Part shown: positions 9,531-21,500 of the stretch, in pieces
How the letters are laid out: every line of letters starts with the position of its first letter
How positions within the stretch are numbered: position 1 is the stretch's first letter
Assembly (NCBI GenBank): GCA_048013815.1
Contig: CM106586.1
Coordinates: 1,426,001-1,490,000, forward strand
Length of the DNA: 64,000 bases
Direction of reading: 5' to 3'
Source: Setoptus koraiensis
Lineage: Eukaryota; Arthropoda
Notes under the pieces: model-generated
The model's input: only the letters and a program-made list of their open reading frames with translations
What the model was told of the DNA's origin: nothing
Database searches by the model: none
Program-made: the position numbers and the translations under genes

Positions 9531-11185
9531 CTAAATAAAATAATGATTATCAGATTTATTCCCCATATACGAACGAAAATTTTTGTATTCAATTACTTCA
9601 TAGTTATCTATCTTAGGCTTTTTGCTATTTGGATCATCACTTACGCTAAAATGGTGCTCAGGGAGGTATTTATCATTATCAATATAGTTGGAGATATTTA
9701 TCTCACATAAGTTCAAGTTTTCCTGATTTATACCAATTTCATTAAACTTGATCTCTGGAATTTTTACTTTGAGTAACTCTCCATATCCATCTATGTTACA
9801 CATATGCAACGGCGAAACATACGGCTAAACATCATCTATTTCAGAGTAGACTAACTTGTCAATTTGTGGTAAAAGCTTATCTCCATCAGTAAACAAACAT
9901 AAGACAGATCTTAGAATAATATCTCTTTTGTTTTCCATGTAAAAAACAGTACAAACGCAGAGGCTCCATATTTCGTTATAGACTCTTTGACTTGAGCACC
10001 AGTCGCAGATTCTAAAACCATAATTGATAATGTCAATGCGGACGATGAAGCCAATCTATGAGATAAAGAGAAAAGATTCCTCTTATCAGCCAGAAAGACT
10101 TGCCTATGGTTTTGAAAATCTTCGCTTCTCCATAAGAAGGTGAAAAAATCAATATACAAATCAAGTAAACTGTGTGGAAGGGATTGAATTGCCTTCTTAC
10201 AACTATAGATAAAAGAGTCGTATTCATCATGAGAAATATTAGATAGACCCAAGACACCAATCACTTGTTTTGCAGCTGAATACAAAAAATTATCAACCAT
10301 CAAGTGTATAACCCTTAAACTTCCGTGTACCTCACGATCCTTTTCTATAAAGCTTCTATAAGCATTGGGTTGTAGGTGTTTAAGAACAAACTTTATAACA
10401 TTCATATTCCTTTCTTTGTGATAATATGTTTTCATTCCGCTATCGTATAACCCACGCAAATAAGTATAGACCCCTATGTCAATTAATTGCTTATCTCTTT
10501 CTTCCCTATATTCATTCTCTAATTTACTCCAAAAGAAATATTACGCTTCTTCGCACCCTTCTTGTTTTGCACATTCAAAGCCACATTTCCATATGTCACT
10601 CATATTGTCTATACTCTAGTTTTTATCACACGAAAATAATAACTTTTTAAAGCTCTCTATTATGGAAGAATTAGGAGATTCGATACTCACAACATTTATG
10701 TAGTGTGACCAAAATTTCATCAAATTTTCTTCAATATGAGCAGTCCAATTAAAAGATTCACATACGAAGGATTCTAAATCTATATCAAGCGAGTAAAATA
10801 TTGCTCTAATATCTTCTTCTGAGCATACAAGACAGGCAATCTCATACAAGCTATAACCTTGATGAAAGGGAACTTTATCCCTTTTACTCAACAAATACTT
10901 TAAAAACATAGAGGTATTTAATGTATTGTTATTACTTCAAAATCTTCCTTCTTGAAGAGAAGACGATAAAAATGCCACAATCTCATCTTGTTTCTTACCA
11001 GAAATTATCTTGTTACCGTATATTTTATACCAATTCGTGATCTCTATATGTTTTAGACAATAGCTTGAATCATTCTTGAGGATGGCTTCTAGAAGAAGCT
11101 GCAATCTGTCATTCATATTCGTTCTATAATTCAAAAAATCCATGCTAACGATATTATAGCTAATTTTCAAAGAAGAATCATTCAA
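9531..11185 (-). pseudogene. Decayed AT-rich gene of unknown family
   Basis: One minus-strand frame runs from 11185 to about 9911 with protein-like sequence broken by about three in-frame stops; the homologous reading then continues in another frame to 9531. All three stop codons occur, so recoding is unlikely. Visible segments include DRLQLLLEAILKNDSSYCLKH, YEIACLVCSEEDIRAIFYSL, MNVIKFVLKHLQPNAYRSF and SLPHSLLDLYIDFFTFLW. The short helical units with LL..A and SLYEIACL-like phrases vaguely recall ankyrin-type repeats, but I do not recognise the protein. Roughly 530 residues are represented. The base composition is more AT-rich than that of neighbouring genes. It lies directly upstream of the decayed frame at 8534-9506 on the same strand. 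Confidence 0.45.
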
Positions 11186-12811
11186 GCACTTAATTTTGAT
11201 GTCTAATATACTGTGGAAATATTACTAAATATAGTTTTTCCTTTATTTGCTTTGAGTCTCTCTCTTTCTCACAAGGTAAACCCCCTCGGGTGGACACTCA
11301 GAATAAACCCGCTATAGCCTTTCTGAACTCTCCAGTGTACCGAGAACAAGAATACGCTAGTCTCGTTCCCAACTTCGGCCAAAAAGAATCTAGATTTTTC
11401 TTCGTATTTTTGTCAGTTATATGGACTTTAAAACCAATTGCGTTTGCTCCGGCGGGAGAGTTTCCGATTGGCAAATAATTCGCTCATCACTATGTTTCAC
11501 TTGACCCGGAAGACTTGCCATCCATTGTATACAAATACACTCGTTCATAATTCATCAAACTGTAATCAAAAAAATTCTCGATAGATCGTAATATTCGTAT
11601 TAATAATAGGCGATGTTATTCACTTGTGAGCCGTCTCTCTTCACCTAGTATCAGGGGATATTTCACTATGATATTTTTGTAGCTTGATTTCTAATCTATA
11701 TTTGTAGACCCAAAAGTCGTCTTTCAACAAAGTGAGTGACACTCACAATCAAGCTCTAACAGTACTATACGCATCATAAATTGTGCAGAATTTGGTACAA
11801 ATAGCATGGCTGCCGGAGGCGTTTGGTCGAGACTGGCGAAGAGCCCAATCTAAGCATTTTTCATCTGGAATAATTGGACTGAGTTACAATTGTCCATCGC
11901 TGAACTCTTTATGGGAAGTACAAATGAAGGTAAACGCATTCCGAGTTATTCTATCATACCCACGAGGGCCTATGTAGCAGGAGGTGGGAGCAGCTCCCAC
12001 AGGGGGACGGCCTCTCCGTCTCCCACGATCACGAGGGCTGGATTCGGCCGGTTTCGGAATCCTCTGCAGGCCCCTATACCGACCATTCTTTTGCAGGCAA
12101 TCTTTTGTTGGGGCAAAAATCACTTATTTTTGAGCTCATTTTTGTCTCTTTTATTCAGATGGTCAAATCGACGCACCCAATCAGCAGAGCGAAGGTTGCT
12201 ATCTAATTGCGGTAGGAAGCCTTGAATGACTAGACATGCATGATGATGGAAAATCATTGAAAGAAATTCGATAATATATATTAGTTTTATCATTAGTGTC
12301 CTTGAGGAAAGACATTATTTTCATATTTGAAAGAAGTTAAAGGAAAAAATCTAGATGATTTTCTATTGTGCGATGAAAGACAATAGCATGTCTAGTTAGT
12401 ACAAGCGAGATGAGCTAATTTAAGAAGTTTGATCGAAAACAAGTTGTTCAGAGGAACGCCAACCTTGAATAGAATAGATGATTGGTTGGTAACTGTTTCT
12501 TTTTAGTACAATATGTGTTATAGTGTGTGTATGTGTGTAGTCTGAAATTTTTGTTTACTCTCACTTGTTCTCTTGACTTGATTCTTGATGTTTTACAACC
12601 AGAGTTGTTATGATTTTCTTTACGTCAGGAATATTTACATCATACAAACATTGTGCGTGAAGCCAAATCTTGGAAATATTTTTTCACTTCAGATTCTTTC
12701 TCAGATACATCATTTTGAAGCAATCGTTAGTATTAGTTTTACCTCAAATAATACCTGACACTTTTTCTTGTCTATCTAATATATGAAATAAGTGAAATCG
12801 ACAATAGAATC
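11186..12811. other. Intergenic region upstream of the amidase gene
   Basis: About 1.6 kb without a supported gene. A short GC-rich patch lies at about 11960-12070, with a 9 bp direct repeat (CACGAGGGC at 11961 and 12030) around 60 bp and a near-palindrome GTGGGAGCAGCTCCCAC inside. I see no terminal inverted repeat, so I do not call a transposon. A GT-rich tract occurs near 12514-12538. Confidence 0.4.
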
Positions 12812-14841
12812 ATGATGACTTTAAAGAAACTGTCGAGAGACATTTACCGTTGCAAGATAAAGTTAATTATGTTCTTTTGCGATTTTCTTTATGATTTAAT
12901 AGGATGGCAACAAGATTTTCAAAATCGATATCGTGCCTCAAAGCAAGCGAAGAAAGTATCTCGACCATTTCACACAGAATTACATGATGTAAAAACTCAC
13001 AGTTCGAAGCTCCATGTTCTCGAAACTCCAGCTCGGGTACTAAGTGAAAGAATAAAAAACAATCTGGTAAGTTTCATTGGTAACATATAACGGATTTTTA
13101 TACTTATTAATGATCTCTAATTTCCAAAATGTGTAACATTGTAACTTTTCGGGGTCGTAGATAACTTGCGAAGAATTGACTCGACTGATGATTGAGCGCT
13201 GTAAACAAGTCCAACCTATAATCACTGCCTTGGCTGTAGATAAATTCAACGATGCGATTGAAGATGCAAAAAAATTAGATGATAGATTACGAGAGGCCAA
13301 AAGATTGGCCAACAATTTCGGCGATACAACTAAATTAGATGAGATACTTTATACGATGCCACTATTCGGTATACCAGTCACTGTAAAAGAAAGTATAGCA
13401 GTAAAAGGTTTACCACAGACACTGGGATTGGTGAGAAGGAAGCATGCGACGTCCAAGGCAAATGCTCGTGTGGTGGATTTATTGAACAATAATGGACTGA
13501 TAGTTTTGGCGACAACTAACATACCAGAGCTAACTCTATGGTGGGCAGATTGTCAGGTGAGCATGATTAACTTAGGAGTGAAAAATAAGAGCTGATCAGA
13601 GTTTTTATAGCAGAGAATTTATCCATTTGTTGCTTGTACTTTTCTTATTTTGTATCTCAGAACAATGTATACGGTCGCACACTTAATCCCTATGATTTCG
13701 ACCGAGTTCCAGGTGGTTCATCAGGAGGAGAAGGGGCTCTTATTGGTTCTGGAGCTTCACTTGTTGGTATCGGCACAGACATAGGTGGTTCTCTGCGTCT
13801 GCCTGCTCACTTCTGTGGAATATTCGCCCACAAAACTAGTCCCAACATAATCAATAATCATGGTGTTCTACCTTTGTTGTCCAAGTCACAAGAAAATATG
13901 TTCAGCGTTGGACCAATGTGTAGATATGCCGAGGACCTTAAGCCAATGCTCATATCTATGACAACCGGTGCAGAACATGAAAAGTTGCGATTACACGCAG
14001 ACCATGGAGAAGTCATAGATAGCATAGACTGCATTTATTACTCTGATAAGATGGAAAATTTAGTTGTTCCTAAAGTTAGCTTGGAGTATGCGGCGGAAAT
14101 TATGCGAGTGGTTGACTATTTATCAATTAGGTTTAACAAACCTAAGCAAAGACTAGATTTACATGACTTTCGGAACAGTCTTGCTTTGTGGAGTTGTTCA
14201 ATCAAAAATAATCAATTGCGTCCATTGGAGGAAGAATTCTTTGGTAGAGTATTCAAAGAGCAGGTGGATATTACAGCTAAATTATTTAGCGAATTAATTA
14301 AATGGTTTAGGGGTAGATCGAAATATACAATTTTTGGACTGATGGTACTGTATTTATATAGTTTATTTCCGTCGAAGAAACAAGAGAAACAATTCCAATA
14401 TTACATTGCAATGTCGGAACGGCTCGAAAAGCAGTTCAACAATGCTATCGGCACGAAGGGTATTTTTATCTATCCTTCGCATCCAACCACTGCCCCCAAA
14501 CACTATCAAGGTTTGACAAGAACCTCAAGCGCCTCATACGTTTCGATATTCAACGTTTTACAGGCACCTGTTACACAAGTGCCGCTAGGTTTAGATAAGG
14601 ATGGTTTGCCTTACGGAGTTCAAGTTGTGAGTATATCATCACCAACTACATGTATCTCCTTAACCTTGAAAATCAGTTGGTATCTTACATCCAACTTACA
14701 AATGATTTGTTGTGTCCATTTCAAACAAAGGTATCCGCGAAAAACAACGATATCCTCACAATGTCCGTGGCCGAAGAGCTAGCTAAGAAGTTTGGTGGAT
14801 GGATACCTCCTGACAATGAATTGTGCATAAAAGTTGATTGA
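12812..14841 (+). CDS. Fatty-acid amide hydrolase-like amidase (FAAH2 type)
   Basis: Four exons with GT-AG introns, all in phase 0: 12812-13066, 13161-13556, 13661-14626, 14731-14841; 575 residues. An N-terminal hydrophobic segment (LIMFFCDFLYDLIGW, ~19-33) fits a membrane anchor. The amidase-signature triad is present: Lys ~161 (FGIPVTVKES), Ser ~237 in PGGSSGGEGALIGSG, and the nucleophile Ser ~261 in GTDIGGSLR, with the same 24-residue spacing as FAAH Ser217/Ser241. The C-terminus (PYGVQVVSAKNND, KKFGGWIPP) matches FAAH2. The family hydrolyses fatty-acid amides such as N-acylethanolamines at membranes; the substrate here is not provable. AATAAA follows at 14940-14945. Because of a second in-frame ATG at 12815 the true start may be one codon later. 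Confidence 0.9.
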
Positions 14842-15389
14842 TTGGAAGATCCAATGGAAGAATTGAGTAGGAAATATTGTATTAGGAATCTCTGCAACAA
14901 TTGTAACGACAACTATAGATTTAGTATTGATATTTGAGCAATAAACTGCAAGCTTACTCCTTCAGATGGATTAATAGACCAAACTCACGGATGTTGGGTC
15001 CTACTCACAGATAACTCGAGATACTCTACCTTTGTGCACTGTATAAAGTCTACGTGTGCTCCTCGATGGGAGACTCCCAATGACCGGCTCCATTGGGGAG
15101 TGCGTCCCGCAGCGTGCGTAAAAAAACTTGAAATTGGCGCCGCGCTGCGCAGTAGATATTTAATTTGTCGGCACATAGCATAACTTCCGTCGTAATGTGC
15201 GTTTACATTTGTCGTTCGAATATCATCCCGCATGTGCATCGATAAATTCTATTTTCTTCGAGTCATTTGATTTTCAATAGGACACTGGAAACAGTTTCTA
15301 ATAAAAATATAGCTATTAAAATCTTATTGCTACCATAATCACCATATCATTAATAATTTATCCCCAAAGCTAACTCGACATCTACTATC
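14842..15389. other. Intergenic: amidase 3' end and RPL35 promoter
   Basis: Holds the amidase AATAAA (14940-14945) and, closer to RPL35, a GC-richer stretch with an imperfect hairpin at 15073-15101 (10/11 bp arms ACTCCCAATG / CATTGGGGAGT, 8 nt loop). No gene seen. Confidence 0.45.
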
Positions 15390-15761
15390 ATGGCCAAGTT
15401 GAAAATCAAGGATCTCCGATCAAAACCCAAGGGTGACCTAACCAAACAATTGGATGATTTAAAGCAGGAATTAGCCAATTTGAGAGTGGCAAAGGTGACC
15501 GGCGGTACGGCATCTAAATTGTCAAAGATCAGCATACTACGTAAAGACATTGCTAGAATTTTGACTGTGATGTCACAAAACCAGAGGCAGAATCTGAGGA
15601 AATTCTATAAAGAGAAGAAATTCAAACCTAGAGATTTGCGACCCAAGTTGACCCGTGCTAAGAGGAAGGAGTTGACTCCTCATGAGAAGTCCTTGAAGAC
15701 ACGAAAGCAAAGAAGGAAGGATACATTCTATCCAATGCGTAAATTCGCTGTCAAAGCTTGA
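15390..15761 (+). CDS. RPL35: Large ribosomal subunit protein uL29 (RPL35)
   Basis: Single exon of 123 residues, the exact length of human RPL35. It is alignable end to end: [21 protein letters not shown], then [17 protein letters not shown], then [24 protein letters not shown], ending in [10 protein letters not shown]. uL29 is part of the 60S subunit at the peptide exit tunnel, where it contacts signal-recognition particle and translocon partners. It is very Lys/Arg-rich throughout. AATAAA occurs at 15782-15787, about 20 bp after the stop. Arthropod RPL35 genes usually have introns near the start codon; none is visible in the coding sequence here, although a 5' UTR intron cannot be excluded. 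Confidence 0.97.
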   Translation: MAKLKIKDLRSKPKGDLTKQLDDLKQELANLRVAKVTGGTASKLSKISILRKDIARILTVMSQNQRQNLRKFYKEKKFKPRDLRPKLTRAKRKELTPHEKSLKTRKQRRKDTFYPMRKFAVKA

Positions 15762-15972
15762 TCTTCTATTTGTACTATCTAAATAAATAATTTCAGCTTG
15801 AGTTTCGACATGAATTTAATATTTGTCTGATATACAACTACTGGGTGATTTGTGCCTTAATTTCTTCATAGATTTCTTCAATTTCCTACATTATATACAA
15901 AACTCAATCCTAATGCAATCTGCTAACTTTAGTAAGTAACAAATGTGGTAGTTCTCGAGACTTTCCGCTAGA

Positions 15973-16825
15973 CTAATTCAAGTCGATATAGTGGGACGAA
16001 TCCGACGGCTTGAGATAACCAGTTGCCACCAGGATAGAATCCACCAAGGTCCAAACACCGAATCCTCCGAAACTAAACAACTTGCCGATGCCTTCTTGCC
16101 AATGCCCCAAGTAGAATCTGTCCAAACCCAAGCCACCAAAGAGTACACTAAAAGGTTTTTTCGTAAAAGCAGACAATTTTTCATGTTAGAGCAAACAGAT
16201 TCTTATAGACATCAAAGTCGACTTTTTTATGCGCTAATCGATACTATACCTTAGAACGACAGCGGTCGACCATTTGTAACCAGACACAAAATTGCATTTC
16301 TTGTATCGAGAGAAACTCCTTCTACCAAGACAATAAGTAGAGGGTTTAGCGATGCATCGGGCCAGATATCGTGTATTCATATGGCATGTCGTATTAGTGG
16401 TGCAGGTATATTTATCCTCTGGTGTTTGCCAACAATACAAGCACGGAAATGTTACATCGAAAGACCTATCGCCCTGTTATTTGTTTTTCATGTGATGAGA
16501 ATAAATTATTGGCATAAGTTTGGATACAGATTAGTTTGTTAAAGTGGGGGATGCATGAAATCTAGTCAACACTAACCTTGCATGGAGTGTTCTCATCTAT
16601 ATGACATCTGACGGTGGTTGGTTGTCCATAAACGCACGAGGTGTTAAAGTCACATTTGGTGTAGTCTGAGCTCAGATCACTGCACCTGATCTGATCAATA
16701 TATTCGCCATTTGCTGGGTTAGACGATGACAAGTCCATAGTCTGAGTTGGCCGCACATCTTGGGAACAATGGTGCGTTGCAATGAAGGCACTGTATAATG
16801 TGGTTGCAATAAAAATCTTTGACAT
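15973..16825 (-). CDS. TM2D3: TM2 domain-containing protein 3 (almondex homologue)
   Basis: Three exons: 16825-16577, 16473-16250, 16147-15973; introns of 103 and 102 bp; 215 residues. A signal peptide (MSKIFIATTLYSAFIATHHC) precedes Cys-rich extracellular modules (CSDLSSDYTKCDFNTSCVYG, then CLYCWQTPEDKYTC, then YCLGRRSFSRYKKCN). Two membrane helices follow, joined by the conserved DRF turn (GGLGLDRFYLGHW), then KLFSFGGFGVWTLVDSILVATGY and a tail ending in SSHYIDLN, close to human TM2D3 (DGSLYI). TM2D3/almondex acts with TM2D1 and TM2D2 and supports Notch signalling in Drosophila embryos and macrophage phagocytosis. The splice across WSTAVVL/SVLFGG is supported by frame and homology. Confidence 0.93.
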
Positions 16826-16982
16826 TGTCTATCATGAGCCAAAGATAAATCCCAAAGTTCTATCCTTTTGATAGATGGACGCAAGCAAGAATTTTCCGAA
16901 ATTTTTCTCAGAATAAATCAAAATTCATAAATCGCATTACAGGCGATTTGTTTATCAACGTCCAGGTGTAAAGTAAAATAGA

Positions 16983-16992
16983 GCATGCGCAG
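16983..16992. promoter_or_regulatory. NRF-1-like half palindrome upstream of TM2D3
   Basis: GCATGCGCAG lies about 160 bp upstream of the TM2D3 ATG and just beyond the ERp44 stop. It resembles the NRF-1 consensus common in housekeeping promoters. Motif match only. Confidence 0.25.
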
Positions 16993-17054
16993 ATCAAAGT
17001 TATGCGTTTTGAAAACTTTTTATAATGATATAAACATTATTATTTTTTAATGTG

Positions 17055-18631
17055 TCACAATTCGTCTCTTAACAGGGTATATCTGTTTGCTGATGGAGCT
17101 AACTTCTGGAAAGCAGATTCCGGTGGACTGGTTGGACTCTAGAAATGTATGGAAACGATAAACGGTAAAGTTGAAAAGAGAAGAAAACTTTAGTTACCGT
17201 GAGACATCAGAGGAGGTTGTTTTGCAAATCTTTAGAAAATTCATCACTACGCATGTCCAAGATGAAACAATGCAATGCCCTGAGACAGGCGATGATGAAT
17301 TGTTTTAGAATTCATCACCTCTGGTGTTGGTATCTTAGCGCTTCCTATTATACTTACCGATTTAGGCGTAGGATCGGGGCCGAAATGAAATTCTCTATCC
17401 AATTTACCAGTATGTAAGTCTTGGATGAATTGTTTTAATTTTCCTGGATTGCTAATCGTTGAGATGTGTTCCTTGTATAAGAAAAGATGCTTGAAACTGT
17501 CTATAGCCAACAGGGGCAGGTCCTGGGTAGTTTTGCCCAGATGTTTCAGAGGATGTGAAAATACAACTCCGTCGGCATACAAGAATGTTACTGAGGACAC
17601 TTCAGATCTGAGTTCGTCTTGAACTACTTTTTTGTAGATTTCTATATATGACTTGTCATTGGGATGAAAAAAAAGTATCACAAAAGGGAGACCCTCCTCC
17701 GTCATCTCTTCGGCATTTTCGAATGTAATCTCTCTTACTATAGGAACGCAGAGATCTTTTGACCAGCGAGTCAATTGGTCCAAATCAACCATGTTCATTG
17801 GGTACCTCAGCGTGTTGCCTGCGCTCAATTTCATTTGCTGTGGCTTAAATTCTACAGAGTGTGTCTCCGAATTGGATACTTTGCCGACAGCCAATGGGCC
17901 CGAAACATGGAAAAACTGACATTCTTCGCGTAATTGTTGTGCGACACGACGAAAAACAATCAGTTCACGACTTTGTGATGAAGCAGGAAGATGCTCGTCT
18001 TGACGTGTTGAGTAAATCAAGATTGCGCCTTTGCTTTCTCCAATTTTATCATTTAATTGTGCTTCACTGTTGACATATATTATGGGATCAGATAGAAATT
18101 TTTTGATATATTCCTTGAAGGCTTCAGCTGTTCTCGCTCCTCTGTATTCCTTTTTGTTTGCTTTGCCTGCAATGGTCAGTTTAGTTGTTGGAAATTTTGT
18201 GATCCTGAAACGTTGGGCAATTTGCGTTTCGATCTCACAATTTATCTGCCCAAAGATGATCTCGTCTATGTTACTGTTTTGAGAGGTTTCGTTGTAGATT
18301 TGTTTGGCTGTTTCCTGGAAGACAGGCTTCCATCTAGCACTGAATGGGCACCAGTCGGCATAAAAATTCAAGACGACAATCTGATATTTTTCTATTGATG
18401 AATGTAAAAATTGAGATGCTCAATCATTGGTGGAATGGGTTAAAACTTAACACATGCTTAAGAGAAATTCAATATGGTTCTTGATATCGCTAACATACCT
18501 GTTTCCCTATCATAATTAGCGGATGTCAGTTCCAACACTTGTGTTGGCTTCACATTTTGGGTGCAATCATATGTTGTTATAAACTCAATTAATATTACGG
18601 TTATGCTAAATACCGAAATGGTTCTCATCAT
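17055..18631 (-). CDS. ERP44: ER resident protein 44 (thioredoxin-family chaperone)
   Basis: Three exons: 18631-18499 (phase 1), 18391-17358, 17138-17055; 416 residues against 406 in human. Exon 1 encodes a signal peptide (TISVFSITVILIEFITTYDC). The first thioredoxin domain has a single-Cys active site, NFYADWCPFS, matching human WCRFS, which forms mixed disulfides but is not a classic CXXC oxidoreductase. The cis-Pro motif KFPTTKL, the second and third thioredoxin folds (CVPIVREITFENAEEMTEEG) and the conserved PGKLKQFIQDLHTGKLDREFHFGPDP follow. The last exon encodes SPPESAFQKLAPS and ends in the ER-retrieval signal RDEL. ERp44 retains Ero1, peroxiredoxin-4 and unassembled IgM-like clients in the early secretory pathway. 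The exon 1/2 join (ET/EKYQIVVLNFY) was chosen by phase and homology. Confidence 0.95.
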
Positions 18632-20120
18632 CTTAAAATATAAGTTTCTTGTAAAATCTTACTCCTATGGTTTAGTCCTAAAGTTAGCTCTCAGAGTATC
18701 TAAGGATGCGTAGGGAAAAAGCTGCAAATAGATAAGTATCTACAGTCTATAGATGCAAACAATAATTATATCTAATGTTGACTGATCCATTGAAGATGAA
18801 TCTTATTTATTTAATCATGTGCCGAGCAAACGGAGCGACTTGCATATCAAGTCAACTGTGCTTGAACAGTCCAGTAGATAAATGTAGTGTACAGATGTAG
18901 AAGTCCGAAACTGACGCAAAGCGTTTCAAAGCTTATTATTTCTACACCTCTGGTCTCCTGTGCGCTTTACAAATATAGTGCACAGCTTGTGCTAATTCTA
19001 AATAACATGGGTGCGGAAAATGTCCGCGAGAGGCGCGAGCGAAGTCTCAAAATGTAGGCACAAACCAAGTGTTTCGATAGAAGTTTCTTTTTTTTTTTTG
19101 GTTGATTCGTATATGTATGCACTAGAACGAACGGGCGCCTAACATTTGCTTGGCTTGCTTACACTGCACAAACAGACCATAACTTGGTGTTACTGGCGCC
19201 GCACGACGAAAGCTAGGAGCGCCGCCTTCGCGCATTCTTTATGCACTCTTTTCTAACGCCCCCTGCTTTGAGAGCGCATGACAAAGTACAGAGTTTGTTT
19301 CAATCTTCCAGCAAAAATGAGTATGAATAGTTCAGATGAATACCCGGTCCGACATTATTGTAGAAAGATATTCACATGAATCTCCACCGGTAAATTCACA
19401 TGAATGATTACCTAAAGTATGAACCTTAATACCTTTATAGTAACCTTTATGTATCCTTACTTATGGGGGTATCAACCAACCAAATAAAGTCAAAATCCGA
19501 CATGGGGCGACAATAATAGTTGCGTTTTGTGAAACTTACCCGAGGATACGATTCAATCGAACAATTAGACACATGGACACTTGTATTGTCGATAGATTCG
19601 ACCCTCTATACTTCTGATTAATTGATACTCTCCCTTGCCGAAACTGTTGAAGATTTAGTTTATTAAATCATAACTAGAAAAGTCACTGAATACAGAGTTT
19701 ATTTGCTCATGTCGACATTCAATTGTGACTCACAATTTGTGAGTACTGAACTCTCGAATGGGAAAGGAAATGGCTACGAAATGTATGAATATTCACTTAG
19801 ATATGTTCAATGTATGTGGATACTGAGTGTTGCCGTGTGAACTATTCACTTATGTGTTCATGTAGGTGAATCTCTCTTCACTGTTGTGCTTGTGAATGTG
19901 TGTGCTCGATAGCTTGGAAGTGCTATCCTACATTAGTGAGAGAATAGCACTCTATGTTATACATGTATATGCTTAACATCAAGCACGTGGATCTGATATC
20001 ATATCATATTGTCTTCTATCACTTTGTAATATACTATTTATCATTAATATTATCGTTGATTTGATACCTCTCTGACAGCCGTTTCATTGGAATTGTTCGT
20101 AATAATTGGCCGTCAATAAA
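18632..20120. other. Intergenic between divergent ERp44 and PSME3
   Basis: About 1.5 kb. A GC-richer patch with GCGCC/CGCGAG-type sequence lies at about 19010-19270 next to a T10 run (19089-19098). Further right, at about 19740-19880, are several TTCACTTA/TGTTCA/GTGAAT-like short words but no clean tandem repeat. No gene seen. Confidence 0.4.
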
Positions 20121-21099
20121 ATGGACAGGAAGGATAAAAACCTCAAGAATGAAGAGATCGAGGCCTTCAAAGACTCTATCAGGAAAACAGCTGAGGATTT
20201 AGTATTCATAAATTTTCCAAAGAGGATCATTCAATTGGATAAGATGCTTGTATCAGGCAAATTGACAAGGAAATTGTCATCAGTTGATCAAGCACTGAAC
20301 ATACCGGTTCCCGAGGAACCAGTATGTTCAACAAATGATTCAGGCGCATCCACCAAAAAACGTAAATACGGGGAATGTCCCGCACATCCCGAGAGCCTTG
20401 TTGGTACTAAAGTTCTTGTACTCCCAAATGGTGTGGTACCTTCCAACAAATTCATCATAGAATTAATAGATGAAATCAAACCCTTAATCCAAGAGCTGGT
20501 TGAAGACGCCAATATGGTGAGTATGCTGTGGATTCATAACTGAGCTAACATAACAATGATAACTTGCCTAAAAAAGCTATCTCACTTCTCCCACTAACAC
20601 TGATTTAAATTTATAATCTAATATACAGCTCAAGATGTGGTTATTGTTTCTCATACCTAGAATTGAAGACGGAAACAATTTCGGTGTGTCTATACAGGAA
20701 GATGTTTTAGTGGAGATTAGAGCGAGCGAAGGCGAAGCGGCCGCATACTTTGATCAAATTTCTCGCTACTTTCTCTCTCGTGGCAAAACCGTTACTAAAG
20801 TGGCAAAATATCCACATATAGATGACTTTAGAAGGACAATCAAAGAAATTGATGAGAAGGAATTCTTGAGTTTGCGTCTAATTGTTGCTGAAATACGCAA
20901 TCATTATGCGACGCTCCATGATATCATCTCTAAGAATTTGGATAAGATTCGTAAACCGAGGTATTTATAAGTTATTTACTTTAAAATTTGATTTTCATTT
21001 CACCACTTTGATTGACATTAGATACCAACCATCAATCCCTATTTTTCTCAATTTTGAAATAATCACAATAGGTCATCAAACGCCGAGCATATGTTCTAG
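20121..21099 (+). CDS. PSME3: Proteasome activator subunit 3 (PA28-gamma / REG-gamma)
   Basis: Three exons: 20121-20516, 20629-20960, 21072-21099; 251 residues against 254 in human. The N-terminal helix (EEIEAFKDSIRKTAEDLVFINFPKRI) is followed by a variable loop with a basic patch KKRKYGE. Exon 2 contains the near-invariant LLFLIPRIEDGNNFGVSIQED and the activation-loop region, then RYFLSRGKTVTKVAKYPHIDDFRR and EIDEKEFLSLRLIVAEIRN. The 8-codon last exon encodes SSNAEHMF after a split Arg codon, matching human RSSNAETLY, which confirms the tiny exon. PA28-gamma is a nuclear heptameric cap that opens the 20S proteasome for ubiquitin-independent degradation. AATAAA is at 21112-21117. The last intron and exon are duplicated at 35.9 kb. 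Confidence 0.95.
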
Positions 21100-21500
21100 T
21101 TGAAGAAGAACAATAAATTGGACTATGGGCCTCCATCGTGATGAGTCTTTTTCCTCTTGACCCTTCTGATACTTGTGTCCCGAAGTAGACGTATTTTAGT
21201 CGGAGTTCTTAATTGCGTACCCAGATTCTTGTTTGCTCTTTTGGTTTCACCATTCTTCGTGTGAGCGTGAGCTTGGTCTCCAATAGTAGATTTGGTTGTT
21301 ACAGGTGATTGTAGAAGTTGCTTGATTTGTTGAAATTCATCCTTGATACTTGCATGCTTCCTGGGTGATATCCTAATAATTTTTTTACGATACCGTAGCC
21401 TGATAATTTGTTCATCTGGTGACACTGAGGTAGGCGATGGTGGGCTCATTCTTATGTTGCCATTTTGTTTGTTTAGTTACTTTCCATAGCAACAAGCGTT
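20947..21500. repeat. Segmental duplication, copy A (PSME3 tail + basic gene)
   Basis: About 550 bp highly similar, in the same orientation, to 35861-36411. It starts a few codons before the PSME3 exon 2 donor, includes intron 2, the last PSME3 exon and the antisense small basic gene, and ends soon after that gene's 5' end. Retention of the intron shows a DNA-level duplication, not retroposition. No target-site duplication or terminal repeat was seen at the borders. Confidence 0.9.
21123..21449 (-). CDS. Small basic protein, unknown function (copy A, 108 aa)
   Basis: Open frame of 108 residues on the minus strand, convergent with PSME3 (its stop is 24 bp from the PSME3 stop). Segments include SPTSVSPDEQIIRL, RKHASIKDEFQQIKQLLQS, and a basic tail with TPTKIRL, RRVKRKKTHHDGG. 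It is Ser/Thr/Lys/Arg-rich, with no known domain. Compared with copy B at 36037-36399, the upstream ATG used there is separated from this frame here by a 2 bp length difference that puts stops in between, so only the internal ATG at 21449 remains. It may be the ancestral locus (next to intact PSME3) with a weakened 5' end, or it may use the internal start normally. Family not recognised. Confidence 0.5.
   Translation of the reverse strand: MSPPSPTSVSPDEQIIRLRYRKKIIRISPRKHASIKDEFQQIKQLLQSPVTTKSTIGDQAHAHTKNGETKRANKNLGTQLRTPTKIRLLRDTSIRRVKRKKTHHDGGP

Noticed and set aside
9911-11185. Stop-codon readthrough or a variant genetic code to explain the interrupted frame
   Set aside because: All three stop codons appear inside it while neighbouring genes use the standard code, and the frame also shifts; decay is simpler.
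11961-12038. GC-rich 60 bp flanked by CACGAGGGC direct repeats as a transposon with 9 bp target duplication
   Set aside because: No terminal inverted repeats inside the direct repeats and no second copy in the window; the 9 bp match may be chance in GC-rich sequence.
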